From: UBA1422 sp041859095
GTDB lineage: Bacteria > Bacillota > Clostridia > Peptostreptococcales > Anaerovoracaceae
DNA length: 64,000 nt
Direction: 5' to 3'
Assembly (NCBI GenBank): GCA_041859095.1
Contig: JBHEKY010000015.1
Span: forward strand, 1-64,000
Shown here: positions 16,837 through 26,640 of the stretch, piece by piece
Numbering within the stretch: position 1 is the first letter of the stretch
Layout of the letters: every line of letters starts with the position of its first letter
Position numbers and translations under genes: made by a program
The notes under the pieces: model-generated
What the model was told of the DNA's origin: nothing
The model's database searches: none
Seen by the model: only the letters and a program-made list of their open reading frames with translations

Positions 16837-18189
16837 ATGAGTTTATTGGAGAGGTTAGAAAAGCAAAAGATTGCCCAAGGCGGTGGAAGTGAAAAACCAG
16901 AGACTTCCAAAGCCGGCATGGGGTTTTATGACCAATATGCAGACCTGAAGGATAGGGTTCATAAAGAGATTATCGACATCATTAATCAAGAAGTCAATGA
17001 CAATCCTGATGTGATGTCTAATCAGTCAGACTATTTAAAACGCACCCTGGAGTCTTTGATTGACAGCAATTCAGATAACTTGCCCAGATCGGAGAGAAAT
17101 CGGCTAGTGCGGGAAATCTACGATAATGTTGTAGGGTTAGGCCCTTTAGAACCATTGCTTGAGGACAATGAAGTCACCGAAATTATGGTCAACAATGCCT
17201 ATCAGGTATTTGTGGAACGCAAAGGCAAGCTTGAGTTGTCCAAGGCAAAGTTCCGGGATGATGCCCATGTGTTGCAGGTCATCAACCGAATCGTATCAAC
17301 GGTAGGTAGACGTATCGATGAATCTAGCCCTATGGTGGATGCACGACTTTCAGATGGTTCCCGTTTTAATGCCATCATTCCTCCTTTAGCACTGAATGGA
17401 CCTACGATGACTATTCGGAAGTTTTCCAAGCGTCCTTTCACAGTAAGCGATTTGGTTCGTTTCACTTCGGTTTCACCAAAAATGATGTCATTCTTGGATG
17501 CATGCGTGAAGGGAAAACTGAACATTATTGTATCTGGAGGAACAGGTAGCGGAAAAACAACACTACTCAATGTATTGTCGGGATACATCCCAAATGATGA
17601 GCGAATCGTCACCATTGAAGATGCCGCAGAAATTCAACTACGGCAGGAGCATGTCGTTACTTTGGAAAGTCGACCTCCCAACTTGGAAGGTGCCGGTGAA
17701 GTGACAATCCGTGACTTGGTTCGAAACTCCTTGCGTATGAGACCTGATCGAATCATAGTCGGAGAAGTACGTTCTGCCGAAACATTAGATATGCTTCAGG
17801 CCATGAATACTGGTCATGACGGATCCTTAACCACTGCCCATGCGAATTCACCACGTGATTTGATATCTCGATTGGAAACCATGGTATTGATGGCAGGAAT
17901 GGATTTGCCTGTCAAAGCGATTCGAGAACAAATTTCTGCTGCCATTGATGTTGTCGTTCAACAATCCAGACTGAAGGATGGCTCTAGAAAAGTAATAAAC
18001 ATCAGTGAAATTATTGGCATGGAAGGGGACACGGTCACCTTGCAGGATATTTTTGTTTATAAACAAGAGGGGTTGGATGCCAACGGCAAACTGACTGGAA
18101 GTTTTTATGCCACCGGTGTACGGCCTTCATTTCTAGATAAACTGGCGGCTTCTGGCGTTCTAATCCGGGACGATTGGTTTACGAATTGA
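16837..18189 (+). CDS. tadA: Tad pilus secretion ATPase TadA/CpaF
   Basis: The hexameric motor ATPase of the pilus, 450 residues. After an N-terminal helical domain, the type II/IV secretion ATPase core shows Walker A GGTGSGKTT (234-242), an Asp box around IEDAAEIQL (260-268), Walker B RIIVGEVR (305-312) and the His box HDGSLTTAHANSPRD (327-341). It is preceded by AAAGGAG and followed eight bases later by tadB. Confidence 0.95.
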   Translation: MSLLERLEKQKIAQGGGSEKPETSKAGMGFYDQYADLKDRVHKEIIDIINQEVNDNPDVMSNQSDYLKRTLESLIDSNSDNLPRSERNRLVREIYDNVVGLGPLEPLLEDNEVTEIMVNNAYQVFVERKGKLELSKAKFRDDAHVLQVINRIVSTVGRRIDESSPMVDARLSDGSRFNAIIPPLALNGPTMTIRKFSKRPFTVSDLVRFTSVSPKMMSFLDACVKGKLNIIVSGGTGSGKTTLLNVLSGYIPNDERIVTIEDAAEIQLRQEHVVTLESRPPNLEGAGEVTIRDLVRNSLRMRPDRIIVGEVRSAETLDMLQAMNTGHDGSLTTAHANSPRDLISRLETMVLMAGMDLPVKAIREQISAAIDVVVQQSRLKDGSRKVINISEIIGMEGDTVTLQDIFVYKQEGLDANGKLTGSFYATGVRPSFLDKLAASGVLIRDDWFTN

Positions 18190-18197
18190 GGTAAAAA

Positions 18198-19151
18198 ATG
18201 GATTATATACAAGTAATCTTAATCGCAGTTCTTGCGGCATTGACAGTTTTTTTAACGATTCTGGTAGTAACACCAAAATCTGAAAAAGAAATCGTTGAAA
18301 GTCGTGTAGACAAATATTTCAAGGGAAGAGCTGTCAGTGATGTGGAAGAACAGGTCTTCCTGGAACGAAATAGAAAAAAGGCGGCAGCAGCGCAAGAAAG
18401 TAGATTTATTAGCAAAGACATGGCTGATTTCATTCAGTCCTCGGGGATCAAATTGACTCCAAGAGAATTTCTGTTAATCTGGCTGGCGCTGATTTTTGTT
18501 CCTCTCATCATACTATCCTTGCTAAGAGTACACATTGTGACCATCCTGGCTGTTGCAATTATTGGCTTTATTTTGCCACCATTTTTGTTACAGCACAATC
18601 GCAAAAAGAATATGGAAAAATTTACCAAACAACTGGGTGAATCGCTGGTTGTAATGGGCAATGCTGTTCGTGGGGGATTTTCATTTCGTCAGGCAATGGA
18701 AAGTGTGGCACGAGATATGGAACCTCCCATTTCTACGGAGTTTGCAAAAACCCTAAGAGAAATCAATTATGGTATCTCCCAGGATGAGGCCTTCAAACAT
18801 CTCAAAGAAAGGATGAAAAATCCGGACTTGGACTTATTGGTGTGCGCCGTTTCTGTTTCAACACAAGTGGGGGGGAATCTATCTGAAATACTAGAAATCA
18901 TTGCCGGCACAATCCGAGATCGGATTCGCATCAAGCAAGAGGTCAGAGTATATACCTCCGCAGGACGGATTTCAGCGATGGTAATCGGGTTGCTACCTAT
19001 ATTGATTATCCTGTTTATTATGCTACTTAGCCCGACTTATTTCTCTGGTTTTTTCCAGTCGCCTATTGGCGTAGTGCTTGCTGTGATTTCAGTCGTAATG
19101 GAAGTTATTGGGTTTTTCTTGATTCGGAAGATTTCTGACGTCAAATATTAG
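18198..19151 (+). CDS. tadB: Tad pilus inner-membrane protein TadB
   Basis: A 317-residue platform protein. It has an N-terminal helix, a cytoplasmic linker, two central helices (about 88-125), a T2SSF domain at about 145-270 and two C-terminal helices. The motif RGGFSFRQAMESVARDMEPP is characteristic of the T2SSF domain. It pairs with TadC immediately downstream (12-base gap). Confidence 0.92.
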   Translation: MDYIQVILIAVLAALTVFLTILVVTPKSEKEIVESRVDKYFKGRAVSDVEEQVFLERNRKKAAAAQESRFISKDMADFIQSSGIKLTPREFLLIWLALIFVPLIILSLLRVHIVTILAVAIIGFILPPFLLQHNRKKNMEKFTKQLGESLVVMGNAVRGGFSFRQAMESVARDMEPPISTEFAKTLREINYGISQDEAFKHLKERMKNPDLDLLVCAVSVSTQVGGNLSEILEIIAGTIRDRIRIKQEVRVYTSAGRISAMVIGLLPILIILFIMLLSPTYFSGFFQSPIGVVLAVISVVMEVIGFFLIRKISDVKY

Positions 19152-19163
19152 AAGGAGATAGAG

Positions 19164-20117
19164 ATGGAGTATTATCTATTAGTTGCCATAGCCATGGCCG
19201 TGGGAATCTTTGCCTTCTCTATTGTAGTCTTATTACTAAGCAGACAAGGAAAAGAAAAAGATTCATTTCAGATGAGAGTGGATTCGATTGCCGGGCAAGG
19301 CAAAACAAAGTTGGTTTTGGATGAGGACATGGATAAACCATTAAGTGAGCGGTTTATTAAACCTCTTACAAATAAAGCTTTGGGAACCTTGAGAAAAGTA
19401 GCCCCGCAGGAGGAGTCTCGATCTGAAATTGTAGATGCTAGGACGGCTAAAATGAAGCGACAGCTCCGTCAAGCCGGAATTAAACTGTCATTATATGAGT
19501 ATCAAGTGTTCCGCCTTATTATGATTATAGTGATAGCCATTGTGATTGCATTGGTGGTGTTTCTGTTGTCTAGAAACATATTATATGCGATTGTTGCCCT
19601 TGCCATCGGAGGATATCTAGCTTATGCGGTACTAAGATTCTCATTGACATCAAGAATCTCCGCCAGACAGCAATCAATGCAAAGACAACTGCCTGAAGTG
19701 CTGGACATGATTAGTGTCAGTGTTGAAGCAGGACTGGGTTTTGAACAGGCGATGGTGGAAGTCGTAAGAAGTTTTGACGGTCCACTCATTGACGAAATCG
19801 AAATTACCAACCGAGAGATGGCGATGGGAAGATCACGGTCCGATGCGTTGACCATTTTAGCTGAACGTTGTGTGTTTGATGAAATACAGACTTTCACCCG
19901 TGCTATCATCCAGGCCACTCAAATGGGAATTGCAATTAAGAACGTACTGCGTACCCAATCTGAGTTTATGCGGCAATCACGTAAGAACAAAGTAGAAGAA
20001 AAGGCCATGAAGGTTTCTGTTAAAATACTCTTGCCGATGGTAGCATTCATTTTTCCCGTAATTTTTATCGTGTTGTTAGGTCCTGCTGTGGTACAGATTG
20101 CGGATGCGTTTCTCTAG
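19164..20117 (+). CDS. tadC: Tad pilus inner-membrane protein TadC
   Basis: A 317-residue second platform protein with the same layout as TadB: N-terminal helix, paired helices at about 112-155, T2SSF domain with LPEVLDMISVSVEAGLGFEQAM (about 173-194) and a final helix. The ribosome site AAGGAGA is strong. With TadA and TadB it forms the motor platform. It ends the core pilus assembly genes. Confidence 0.93.
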   Translation: MEYYLLVAIAMAVGIFAFSIVVLLLSRQGKEKDSFQMRVDSIAGQGKTKLVLDEDMDKPLSERFIKPLTNKALGTLRKVAPQEESRSEIVDARTAKMKRQLRQAGIKLSLYEYQVFRLIMIIVIAIVIALVVFLLSRNILYAIVALAIGGYLAYAVLRFSLTSRISARQQSMQRQLPEVLDMISVSVEAGLGFEQAMVEVVRSFDGPLIDEIEITNREMAMGRSRSDALTILAERCVFDEIQTFTRAIIQATQMGIAIKNVLRTQSEFMRQSRKNKVEEKAMKVSVKILLPMVAFIFPVIFIVLLGPAVVQIADAFL

Positions 20118-20134
20118 AGAGTAATTGGTGATAG

Positions 20135-20476
20135 ATGAAAAAAGTTTTGATAAACGGCATAGAAATTGCGGACAAAGTCATAGTGGCGGACACTTATTTC
20201 AAGCGACTCAGGGGATTGCTCGGAAAGACCCACTTAAACCCGGGAGAGGGTTTGCTACTGACACATTGTTCATCAGTGCATTGTTTTTTTATGAAATTCA
20301 CCATAGATATTGTCTATCTGTCTGAAGATATGGTAATATTAGGGACAGAAACCATTTCGCCGTGGCGAATTGGAAAATTCTTCCGAGGCACAGAGCACAT
20401 ACTAGAACTGGAAGAAGGAGTCTTAGGGACTCAACTCAAGAAAGGGGATCAACTGTATTTTGAAGATGCAGTATAA
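20135..20476 (+). CDS. DUF192 family protein
   Basis: A 113-residue DUF192 protein: motif RLRGLLGK near 25, CSSVHCFFMKFTIDIVYL at about 48-65 and the closing EGVLGTQLKKGDQL. The family's function is unknown. It follows tadC by 17 bases and is probably cotranscribed with the pilus genes. No signal peptide is seen here, in contrast to many DUF192 proteins. Confidence 0.88.
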   Translation: MKKVLINGIEIADKVIVADTYFKRLRGLLGKTHLNPGEGLLLTHCSSVHCFFMKFTIDIVYLSEDMVILGTETISPWRIGKFFRGTEHILELEEGVLGTQLKKGDQLYFEDAV

Positions 20477-20505
20477 TCTGGGAAAAGAGATGGAGGCAAT
20501 GCGTC

Positions 20506-21753
20506 ATGGCAAATGATGTAGCACATAAAGGTAAAACCGAGGAGCTTGACTTTGTTGAGCTTCTTCGTTCTAAAACCGAAGAAAGTGATATGAAGAACGT
20601 GCTCAAAGGCACTATGGGAGGATACACAAAACAGTCGGTATCGAATTATATTGCTTTTTTGAGAAAAAACCAGCAAAACATGGCAGAGACGTTTTATGAA
20701 AACCAGCAATTGCTTTATGTAGAAAAAGAAAAACTACGTCAGGACAACGAAAAGCTTGTTGCAAGGTTAAACGAGTTGGATAGCAAATATCTGGATTTGA
20801 CGGTACAGGTAGGAGGTTCAGATAATATCCAAGACCATGAGCAAGATGAGGAAGTGATGCAGTTAAATATGGTCATCTCATCTTTGAAATCCAACATTAC
20901 GGCATTAGATGAAACGGTGAAGAGCTTATCAGCACAAAACAAAGCACTTCAGAGTGAACTCCAAAATTCGAAGATTGAGATCTCGGAGCATCTGGAAGGA
21001 TCGTTAAGCGGGCAGAGTCAAACTTCAGATTCCATTGAGCGTGACCTCCAAGAAAGTATCGCGCTTCTAGAAACGCTAACTACTGAAAATGAAGATTTAA
21101 AACTAAAATTGGAACTTTCTCAGCAAGAAGCAGAAACCCGAAAAACCATGTTGATTTCCAATGATGTCAAAGCAGCGAACCATCAAACGAGAGCCGATGA
21201 ACTCACAGCGTTACTTGAGGATCAATCCCAACGTTTGCAAAATGAGCGAATCCAATGGGAAAATGAAAAGGCCACCTACGAAAAAGAAAAACGAAAGCTA
21301 GAAGAGCAAGTATTCCTTTCAAAACAGACGAATGCCAATACCGCCATGTCTCAGCAGTCTACACAAGATATTGATTTGATGATGAAGGTCAATGAATTGA
21401 CGGAACAACTTGCATTGCAAACAGACTTGGTATCAAGCGAGAATAAAGAAAGAACCATCAGAGAAGAAACCATTAGGTCTTTAAGTGCCCAGATTGAGGC
21501 TCTAAAGACCGATTCGGCGACTTTTAAGACGACCATAGAGAATCTGTCTCTACAGAACGAAAAACTACTCTTAGCGAATAGTACAATGAGTGCAAGGATG
21601 GAAGACGAGTGCCGAAGAACCACTGCATTGATTAACGAAAAATCAGATGTTTCGATTGAAAAATTGACAGCCATGAGAAAGCTCAGTGAAGCGGAAACAA
21701 AAATTGCCATGCTCGAAATGGAACTCAGCAGATATAAGTACGAACAATATTAG
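20506..21753 (+). CDS. long coiled-coil protein, DivIVA-like N-terminus
   Basis: A 415-residue protein with no transmembrane segment. Residues about 38-90 (GGYTKQSVSNYIAFLRKNQQ then a heptad region) resemble the short GY-containing membrane-binding segment and first coil of DivIVA/GpsB-type proteins; the rest is Glu/Gln/Lys-rich heptad repeat with many leucines, predicted as nearly continuous coiled coil. It lies at the end of the tad region, so a role in positioning the pilus or cell pole is possible but not shown. Ribosome site GGAGG. Confidence 0.7.
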   Translation: MANDVAHKGKTEELDFVELLRSKTEESDMKNVLKGTMGGYTKQSVSNYIAFLRKNQQNMAETFYENQQLLYVEKEKLRQDNEKLVARLNELDSKYLDLTVQVGGSDNIQDHEQDEEVMQLNMVISSLKSNITALDETVKSLSAQNKALQSELQNSKIEISEHLEGSLSGQSQTSDSIERDLQESIALLETLTTENEDLKLKLELSQQEAETRKTMLISNDVKAANHQTRADELTALLEDQSQRLQNERIQWENEKATYEKEKRKLEEQVFLSKQTNANTAMSQQSTQDIDLMMKVNELTEQLALQTDLVSSENKERTIREETIRSLSAQIEALKTDSATFKTTIENLSLQNEKLLLANSTMSARMEDECRRTTALINEKSDVSIEKLTAMRKLSEAETKIAMLEMELSRYKYEQY

Positions 21754-21766
21754 AAGAGGTGTATAA

Positions 21767-22402
21767 ATGAAAGTAGTCGCAATAAACGGAAGCCCAAAGA
21801 ATAACGGAAACACATCCTATGGAATCTCGGTGGTTATTAAAGAACTAACGGATGTAGGGATTGAAGTTGAGGTATTAAATATTGGTACTGCACCTGTTCG
21901 TGGCTGTATTGCCTGCGGCAAATGCTATAAGAACAAGAATGAAGAATGCGTATTTAATGACGATATCACCAATTCCTTCATATCAAAAATGAAAGAGGCC
22001 GACGGAATCATCCTGGCGGCACCAACATACTTTGCTGGTTTGAACGGTACCATGAAAAGCTTTCTGGATCGTGCCTTCTATGTCCATTCAGCAAATGGAG
22101 GATTGTTTCGACATAAGGTGGGTGGAGCCATCACTGCCGTACGCCGCGCCGGTGCAACAGCGACGATCGACCAACTGAATCGATATATGCTATATGCAGA
22201 AATGCCAATTGTATCCTCCAATTATTGGGATGTCATTTATGGACGAATGCCAGGAGATGCCGAGAACGATGCAGAAGGAAACCAAACCATGCGAATCCTA
22301 GGTAAAAATATGGCATGGATGCTCCAGCTTATTGAAAACGGCAAGGGCATTGTCGACGAACCCGAAGGAGAAGCAAAAGTCGCAACAAACTTTATCCGAT
22401 AG
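21767..22402 (+). CDS. NADPH-dependent FMN reductase/iron-sulfur flavoprotein-like
   Basis: A 211-residue flavodoxin-fold protein. NGSPKNNGNTSYG at about 7-19 is the FMN phosphate-binding loop. CIACGKCYKNKNEECVF (about 48-64) is the compact Cys motif of archaeal/clostridial iron-sulfur flavoproteins, which bind a [4Fe-4S] cluster. APTYFAGLNGTMKSFLDR is the second flavin contact. It probably transfers electrons from ferredoxin or NADPH to an unknown acceptor. Last gene of this transcription unit. Confidence 0.85.
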   Translation: MKVVAINGSPKNNGNTSYGISVVIKELTDVGIEVEVLNIGTAPVRGCIACGKCYKNKNEECVFNDDITNSFISKMKEADGIILAAPTYFAGLNGTMKSFLDRAFYVHSANGGLFRHKVGGAITAVRRAGATATIDQLNRYMLYAEMPIVSSNYWDVIYGRMPGDAENDAEGNQTMRILGKNMAWMLQLIENGKGIVDEPEGEAKVATNFIR

Positions 22403-22438
22403 TCTGAGCCAGATTATCGAATCAATGAACATAAAAAA

Positions 22439-22472
22439 CAGGCGGTTTTCAATAAACCGCCTGATATTTTTT
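22439..22472. terminator. bidirectional terminator
   Basis: Perfect 10-bp stem CAGGCGGTTT/AAACCGCCTG with loop TCAAT, followed by ATATTTTTTT on the plus strand. It separates the convergent flavoprotein gene (+) and zinc-ribbon membrane protein gene (-). Confidence 0.9.
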
Positions 22473-22476
22473 TGAT

Positions 22477-22887
22477 TTAGAACCAATTACGAATATTGAA
22501 TTTATTGCCACATTGGGGACAGGTGACAGGGAATTTTCCTTCTTTTCTTGGAAATCGGAGGGTTGCCTTACAGTTTGGGCACTTATGATAAGCATGTGTC
22601 CGCAATTCACGGAGCTGACGCGAACGATATCCAAAGGAACCTTGGAAGGGGCCTAACAATTTTAGGAATGCTTCATTTTCCTTCCGCCTTTTATAAATAT
22701 TACGCGAAAAAAAGCGAAAGAAAATAACCAGCAAAATAACATTATCACCATAAGCTAAAAAAGGCCAGCGGAGAAACGAATTAACCAATATGATTAAAAT
22801 ATATAGCACAAATAATCCGATGTATAGTTGATCCATGCCATATCGTCCCATCATGAATCTGGCCAGCGTGTTTCTAAAATTTCCCAT
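22477..22887 (-). CDS. membrane protein with C-terminal zinc ribbon
   Basis: A 136-residue protein with two hydrophobic segments at about 20-60, a basic linker (RNIYKRRKENE) and a C-terminal zinc ribbon CPNCK...CPQCG (about 103-127). This layout recurs in clostridial genomes without an assigned function. The ribosome site AGGAGAAAAG precedes ATG. It is transcribed alone on the minus strand. Confidence 0.82.
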   Translation of the reverse strand: MGNFRNTLARFMMGRYGMDQLYIGLFVLYILIILVNSFLRWPFLAYGDNVILLVIFFRFFSRNIYKRRKENEAFLKLLGPFQGSFGYRSRQLRELRTHAYHKCPNCKATLRFPRKEGKFPVTCPQCGNKFNIRNWF

Positions 22888-22966
22888 TCTTTTCTCCTAT
22901 CATTTGTTGATATTTAAACATGATAGCTTGAATTTGGATAAATGTAAATAACTTCTGTGGTGATTC

Positions 22967-22995
22967 TTGTAATTTAGCGCTTTATCAGATAAAAT
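22967..22995 (+). promoter_or_regulatory. promoter of the aryl-CoA ligase/ior operon
   Basis: TTGTAA at 22967-22972 and TAAAAT at 22990-22995, spacer 17, about 33 bases ahead of the first start codon. Confidence 0.65.
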
Positions 22996-23027
22996 ACTTC
23001 TAATATAACTGAAACAGAGGGAATCAT

Positions 23028-24338
23028 ATGGAACACATAATTTGGAACCAAAAAATTGAATGTGCCAGCCGACAAGAAATACAAGCGCTGCAACTGGAAC
23101 GGCTGAAGCAAGTTGTAAATGTCTGTTATGAGCAGATACCTTTTTATCGGAATCAATTCGACAGCATAGGCCTGAAACCTGAACACATCCAAACACTTAG
23201 GGACATCCAACTCATTCCTTTTACCACTGCAGAGGACTTAAAAGAAAACTATCCGTTTGGCATGCTTGCTGTTGATCGAAAAGATATTATCAGACTCCAT
23301 GGTTCGTCCGGAACCACCGGAAAGCCCAAAATTGTTGGTTACACAAAGAATGATATTGATATGTGGTCTGAAGTGGTAGCCAGAGTGATATGTGCCGCAG
23401 GGGTTGTGCCAGAGGATGTAGCGCAGATTGCATTCGGCTATGGTCTTTTCACCGGCGGGTTTGGTCTCCACTATGGCTTGGAGAAGGTTGGCGCTATGGT
23501 CGTGCCGCTGTCAAGTGGCAATACGGAGCGGCAACTGATGCTCATGGAGGATTTTGCAACGACCGTTCTGATTTCAACCCCATCTTATGGTTTATACTTG
23601 GCGGATGAAATGGAAAAAAGGAACATCAACAAGAACAAACTCAAATTACGTTTGGCCTTGTTTGGTGGCGAAGGGCATACTGAGGCCATGCGTGCAAAAA
23701 TCGAGAAGCAATTAGGGATTCTGGCAACAGAGAATTATGGTCTTTCCGAAATCATCGGACCGGGAGTTTCAGGAGAATGCATCTATCAAAATGGAATGCA
23801 CATTGCCGAAGACCACTTTTTCCCTGAAATCATCGATCCGGATACGCTGGAACCATTAGAAATTGGAAAGAAAGGGGAAATGATTTTCACCTCTTTATCC
23901 AAAGAGGGTTCTCCGGTACTACGCTATCGGACAAGGGATATCACTTGGTTGGATGACACACCATGCCAGTGTGGAAGGACATCGATCCGGATGGCAAAAG
24001 TCCAGGGCAGATCGGATGATATGCTGGTAATTCGGGGCGTTAATGTTTTCCCGTCACAGATTGAATCCGTAGTGATGTCTACCAAAGAAATCGAACCTTT
24101 CTATGAGATTATCGTGTACAGCGAAGGATATATGGATAAAATTGAAGTCCGAGTTGAGTTTAATGATGCAGGTCTTTTGGATGATTACAAAAAACTCGAC
24201 GATCTGCGGATGAGAATCGCCCATAACCTGCGAACGATACTTAGCATTGATGCCAAGGTGACATTGGTCTCCGCCGGGACATTGCCACGGTTTGAAGGCA
24301 AGGGAAAACGTGTAATTGACAAGAGGATTAAAGAATGA
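23028..24338 (+). CDS. paaK: phenylacetate--CoA ligase family protein (first copy)
   Basis: AMP-forming ligase that activates arylacetates such as phenylacetate or indoleacetate to CoA thioesters. 436 residues. The AMP-binding signature HGSSGTTGKPKIVGYT lies at about 88-103, the adenylate motif ENYGLSEIIGPGVSGEC at about 236-252, and RTRDI plus RSDDMLVIRGVNVFPSQIE downstream. It overlaps iorA by four bases (ATGA). Substrate choice among aryl acids is not readable from sequence. Confidence 0.92.
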   Translation: MEHIIWNQKIECASRQEIQALQLERLKQVVNVCYEQIPFYRNQFDSIGLKPEHIQTLRDIQLIPFTTAEDLKENYPFGMLAVDRKDIIRLHGSSGTTGKPKIVGYTKNDIDMWSEVVARVICAAGVVPEDVAQIAFGYGLFTGGFGLHYGLEKVGAMVVPLSSGNTERQLMLMEDFATTVLISTPSYGLYLADEMEKRNINKNKLKLRLALFGGEGHTEAMRAKIEKQLGILATENYGLSEIIGPGVSGECIYQNGMHIAEDHFFPEIIDPDTLEPLEIGKKGEMIFTSLSKEGSPVLRYRTRDITWLDDTPCQCGRTSIRMAKVQGRSDDMLVIRGVNVFPSQIESVVMSTKEIEPFYEIIVYSEGYMDKIEVRVEFNDAGLLDDYKKLDDLRMRIAHNLRTILSIDAKVTLVSAGTLPRFEGKGKRVIDKRIKE

Positions 24339-26062
24339 CAAAACAAATTATGTTAGGAAATGAGGCTTTTGCCAGAGGCGCATATGAAGCAGGTGCCCGT
24401 GTGATTTCATCTTATCCGGGCACGCCCAGTACAGAAATCACCGAAAATGCGGTGCGATATCCAGAAATTTATGTGGAGTGGGCGCCCAATGAGAAGGTTG
24501 CAGCGGAGGTTGTCATTGGGGCCGGCATCGCCGGTGCCCGTGCGTTGTCCGCTATGAAACACGTTGGACTCAATGTGGCAGCGGATCCTTTCTTCACGGT
24601 GGCATACACCGGTGTGAATGGTGGTATTGTTTTTATCGTTGCCGATGACAATGGGTGTCACTCCAGTCAGAATGAGCAAGACTCCCGTTTTTACGCAAGA
24701 AGTGCCGGCGTACCCATGTTAGAACCGGCATCGGCACAGGAGTGTAAGGACTACGTTAATCTGGCTTTTGAGTATAGCGAGAAATATGATACTCCAGTGC
24801 TGATTCGTTCAAACACAAGGATTTCGCACTCACGAGGTGTGGTCGAACTATCTGACCGACTTGAGGTACCTCTGAAGGATTATACGAAAGACTTCACTAA
24901 ATACGTTGCAATGCCTGCTATGGCGAGAAAACTACATATCGCCCAAGAAAAACGACTTGCGGCATTTGAGGAAGACAGTAATAAATTTTACGTCAACGAA
25001 ACAACATATCGTGATCTTTCCATTGGCGTCATTACTTCAGGGATCTGTTATCAGTACACCCAGGAGGCACTACCAGAAGCTAGCGTTTTGAAGCTGGGTA
25101 CTGTATTCCCCCTGCCGATGAAGTTAATTCGTGAATTCTCTTCAAAGGTGGACAAGTTGGTGGTCATTGAAGAAGGACAACCAATTATCGAGGAACAAAT
25201 CCGTGCAGCGGGAATACCCGCAAATGGAAAGAACTTGTTCTCTATTCAGGGAGAATACTCGGTCAATGGCATCAAAAAAGCCTTTGAAAAGACAGTCGAA
25301 GATCATTTGCCCCAGGAAGACGCACCGGTCAGACCTCCGTTGATGTGCGCCGGTTGTCCTCATCGAGCTTTGTTCTATCTGTTAAACAAACTAAAAAAGA
25401 CGGTAGTGGGAGATATTGGTTGCTATACGCTAGGTTCTTTGCCCCCCACATCGGCTATGGATACTTGCCTGTGCATGGGCGCATCTATTAGTATGGCTCA
25501 TGGCTTTGAAAAAGCCAGAGGCATAGATTTTGGTAAGAATGTGGTTGCCGTCATCGGCGATTCCACTTTTTTCCATTCGGGCATTACGGGCCTGATTAAT
25601 ATGCGCTACAATAAATGTCCGGGGACAGTTCTGATTCTGGATAACAGAATCACCGGAATGACCGGCCATCAGGATAACCCATCAACCGGCAAAGATGCGA
25701 GGGGGGATACTGCACCCATCATTGATATTCCAGGCTTAGCTGCGGCGTGTGGTGCGCAGAGCATCCGTGAAGTGGATCCCTTTAATTTAAAAGAAATGGA
25801 AGCGGCTATAACCGAAGAATGTGAAAAAGAGACTTTATCAGTCATCATTTCAAAACGCCCATGTGCTTTGATTGTGAAACAGCCCGACCGAATCTTTGAA
25901 ATTACCGCAGAATGCAAAAAATGCAAAACCTGCATGCGCATCGGTTGCCCGGCTATTGAACGACAGGGGGATGACCTTGTGATTATTGCCGAACGTTGTG
26001 TCGGATGTGGACTCTGTGTCAAAGTGTGCCCCTTTGGTGCAATCAAGGAGGTGCAGAAATGA
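24335..26062 (+). CDS. iorA: indolepyruvate:ferredoxin oxidoreductase, alpha subunit
   Basis: Thiamine-diphosphate enzyme that oxidatively decarboxylates aryl pyruvates (from Trp, Phe, Tyr) to aryl-acyl-CoA while reducing ferredoxin, or runs in reverse. The 575-residue protein has the pyrimidine-binding domain first (SSYPGTPSTEITENA), the ThDP motif GDSTFFHSG...NMRYN...LDNRITGMTGHQ in the second half and two [4Fe-4S] ferredoxin motifs at the C-terminus: CKKCKTCMRIGCPAI, which matches the atypical first cluster of IorA, and CVGCGLCVKVCPFGAI. Overlaps iorB by four bases. Confidence 0.95.
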   Translation: MTKQIMLGNEAFARGAYEAGARVISSYPGTPSTEITENAVRYPEIYVEWAPNEKVAAEVVIGAGIAGARALSAMKHVGLNVAADPFFTVAYTGVNGGIVFIVADDNGCHSSQNEQDSRFYARSAGVPMLEPASAQECKDYVNLAFEYSEKYDTPVLIRSNTRISHSRGVVELSDRLEVPLKDYTKDFTKYVAMPAMARKLHIAQEKRLAAFEEDSNKFYVNETTYRDLSIGVITSGICYQYTQEALPEASVLKLGTVFPLPMKLIREFSSKVDKLVVIEEGQPIIEEQIRAAGIPANGKNLFSIQGEYSVNGIKKAFEKTVEDHLPQEDAPVRPPLMCAGCPHRALFYLLNKLKKTVVGDIGCYTLGSLPPTSAMDTCLCMGASISMAHGFEKARGIDFGKNVVAVIGDSTFFHSGITGLINMRYNKCPGTVLILDNRITGMTGHQDNPSTGKDARGDTAPIIDIPGLAAACGAQSIREVDPFNLKEMEAAITEECEKETLSVIISKRPCALIVKQPDRIFEITAECKKCKTCMRIGCPAIERQGDDLVIIAERCVGCGLCVKVCPFGAIKEVQK

Positions 26063-26640
26063 AAGAAATAAATATTTTAATTGTTGGCGTTGGTGGGCAA
26101 GGAACTTTGCTGGCTAGTGTATTGTTAGGAAATCTTGCTATGGAAGTCGGCTATGATGTAAAACTTGCCGAAGTTCATGGCATGGCACAAAGAGGCGGCA
26201 GCGTGGTCACACATGTACGAATCAGTGATGTACCAGTGAAGTCCCCCTTGATAGAAGAAGGTTGCGCCGATATATTGGTTGCCTTTGAGTTATTAGAAGG
26301 ATACCGATGGCTACCCTACCTTAAAAAAGATGGAGAAATGTTTGTTAATAAGCGAAAGCTAAAACCGATGCCTGTGATTATGGGCACTGTCGATTACCCG
26401 GAAGATATACCCGGTTACCTAACTCGGAACATCAAACGTCTACACCTTCTAGACGCGGACTCACTAGCGAACGAGGCCGGCAACTTAAAAGCCGTCAATA
26501 CGGTGCTTATGGGGGCATTGTCTACATCATTACCCTTTTCACAGGAAATGTGGCTGACACAGATTGAAAACAGCGTAAAACCCAAGTTTGTTGATATAAA
26601 CAAAAAAGCTTTTTTACTAGGGAGAGAGGAAGAACAATGA
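26059..26640 (+). CDS. iorB: indolepyruvate:ferredoxin oxidoreductase, beta subunit
   Basis: Gamma-type pyruvate oxidoreductase domain subunit, 193 residues. GVGGQGTLLASVLLGNLA near the N-terminus and EVHGMAQRGGSVVTHVR are family signatures. ATG 26059 follows AAGGAGG inside iorA and overlaps its stop; a longer upstream reading is out of context with iorA. Its own stop overlaps the next ligase gene (ATGA), so iorA-iorB-ligase are translationally coupled. Confidence 0.94.
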   Translation: MKEINILIVGVGGQGTLLASVLLGNLAMEVGYDVKLAEVHGMAQRGGSVVTHVRISDVPVKSPLIEEGCADILVAFELLEGYRWLPYLKKDGEMFVNKRKLKPMPVIMGTVDYPEDIPGYLTRNIKRLHLLDADSLANEAGNLKAVNTVLMGALSTSLPFSQEMWLTQIENSVKPKFVDINKKAFLLGREEEQ

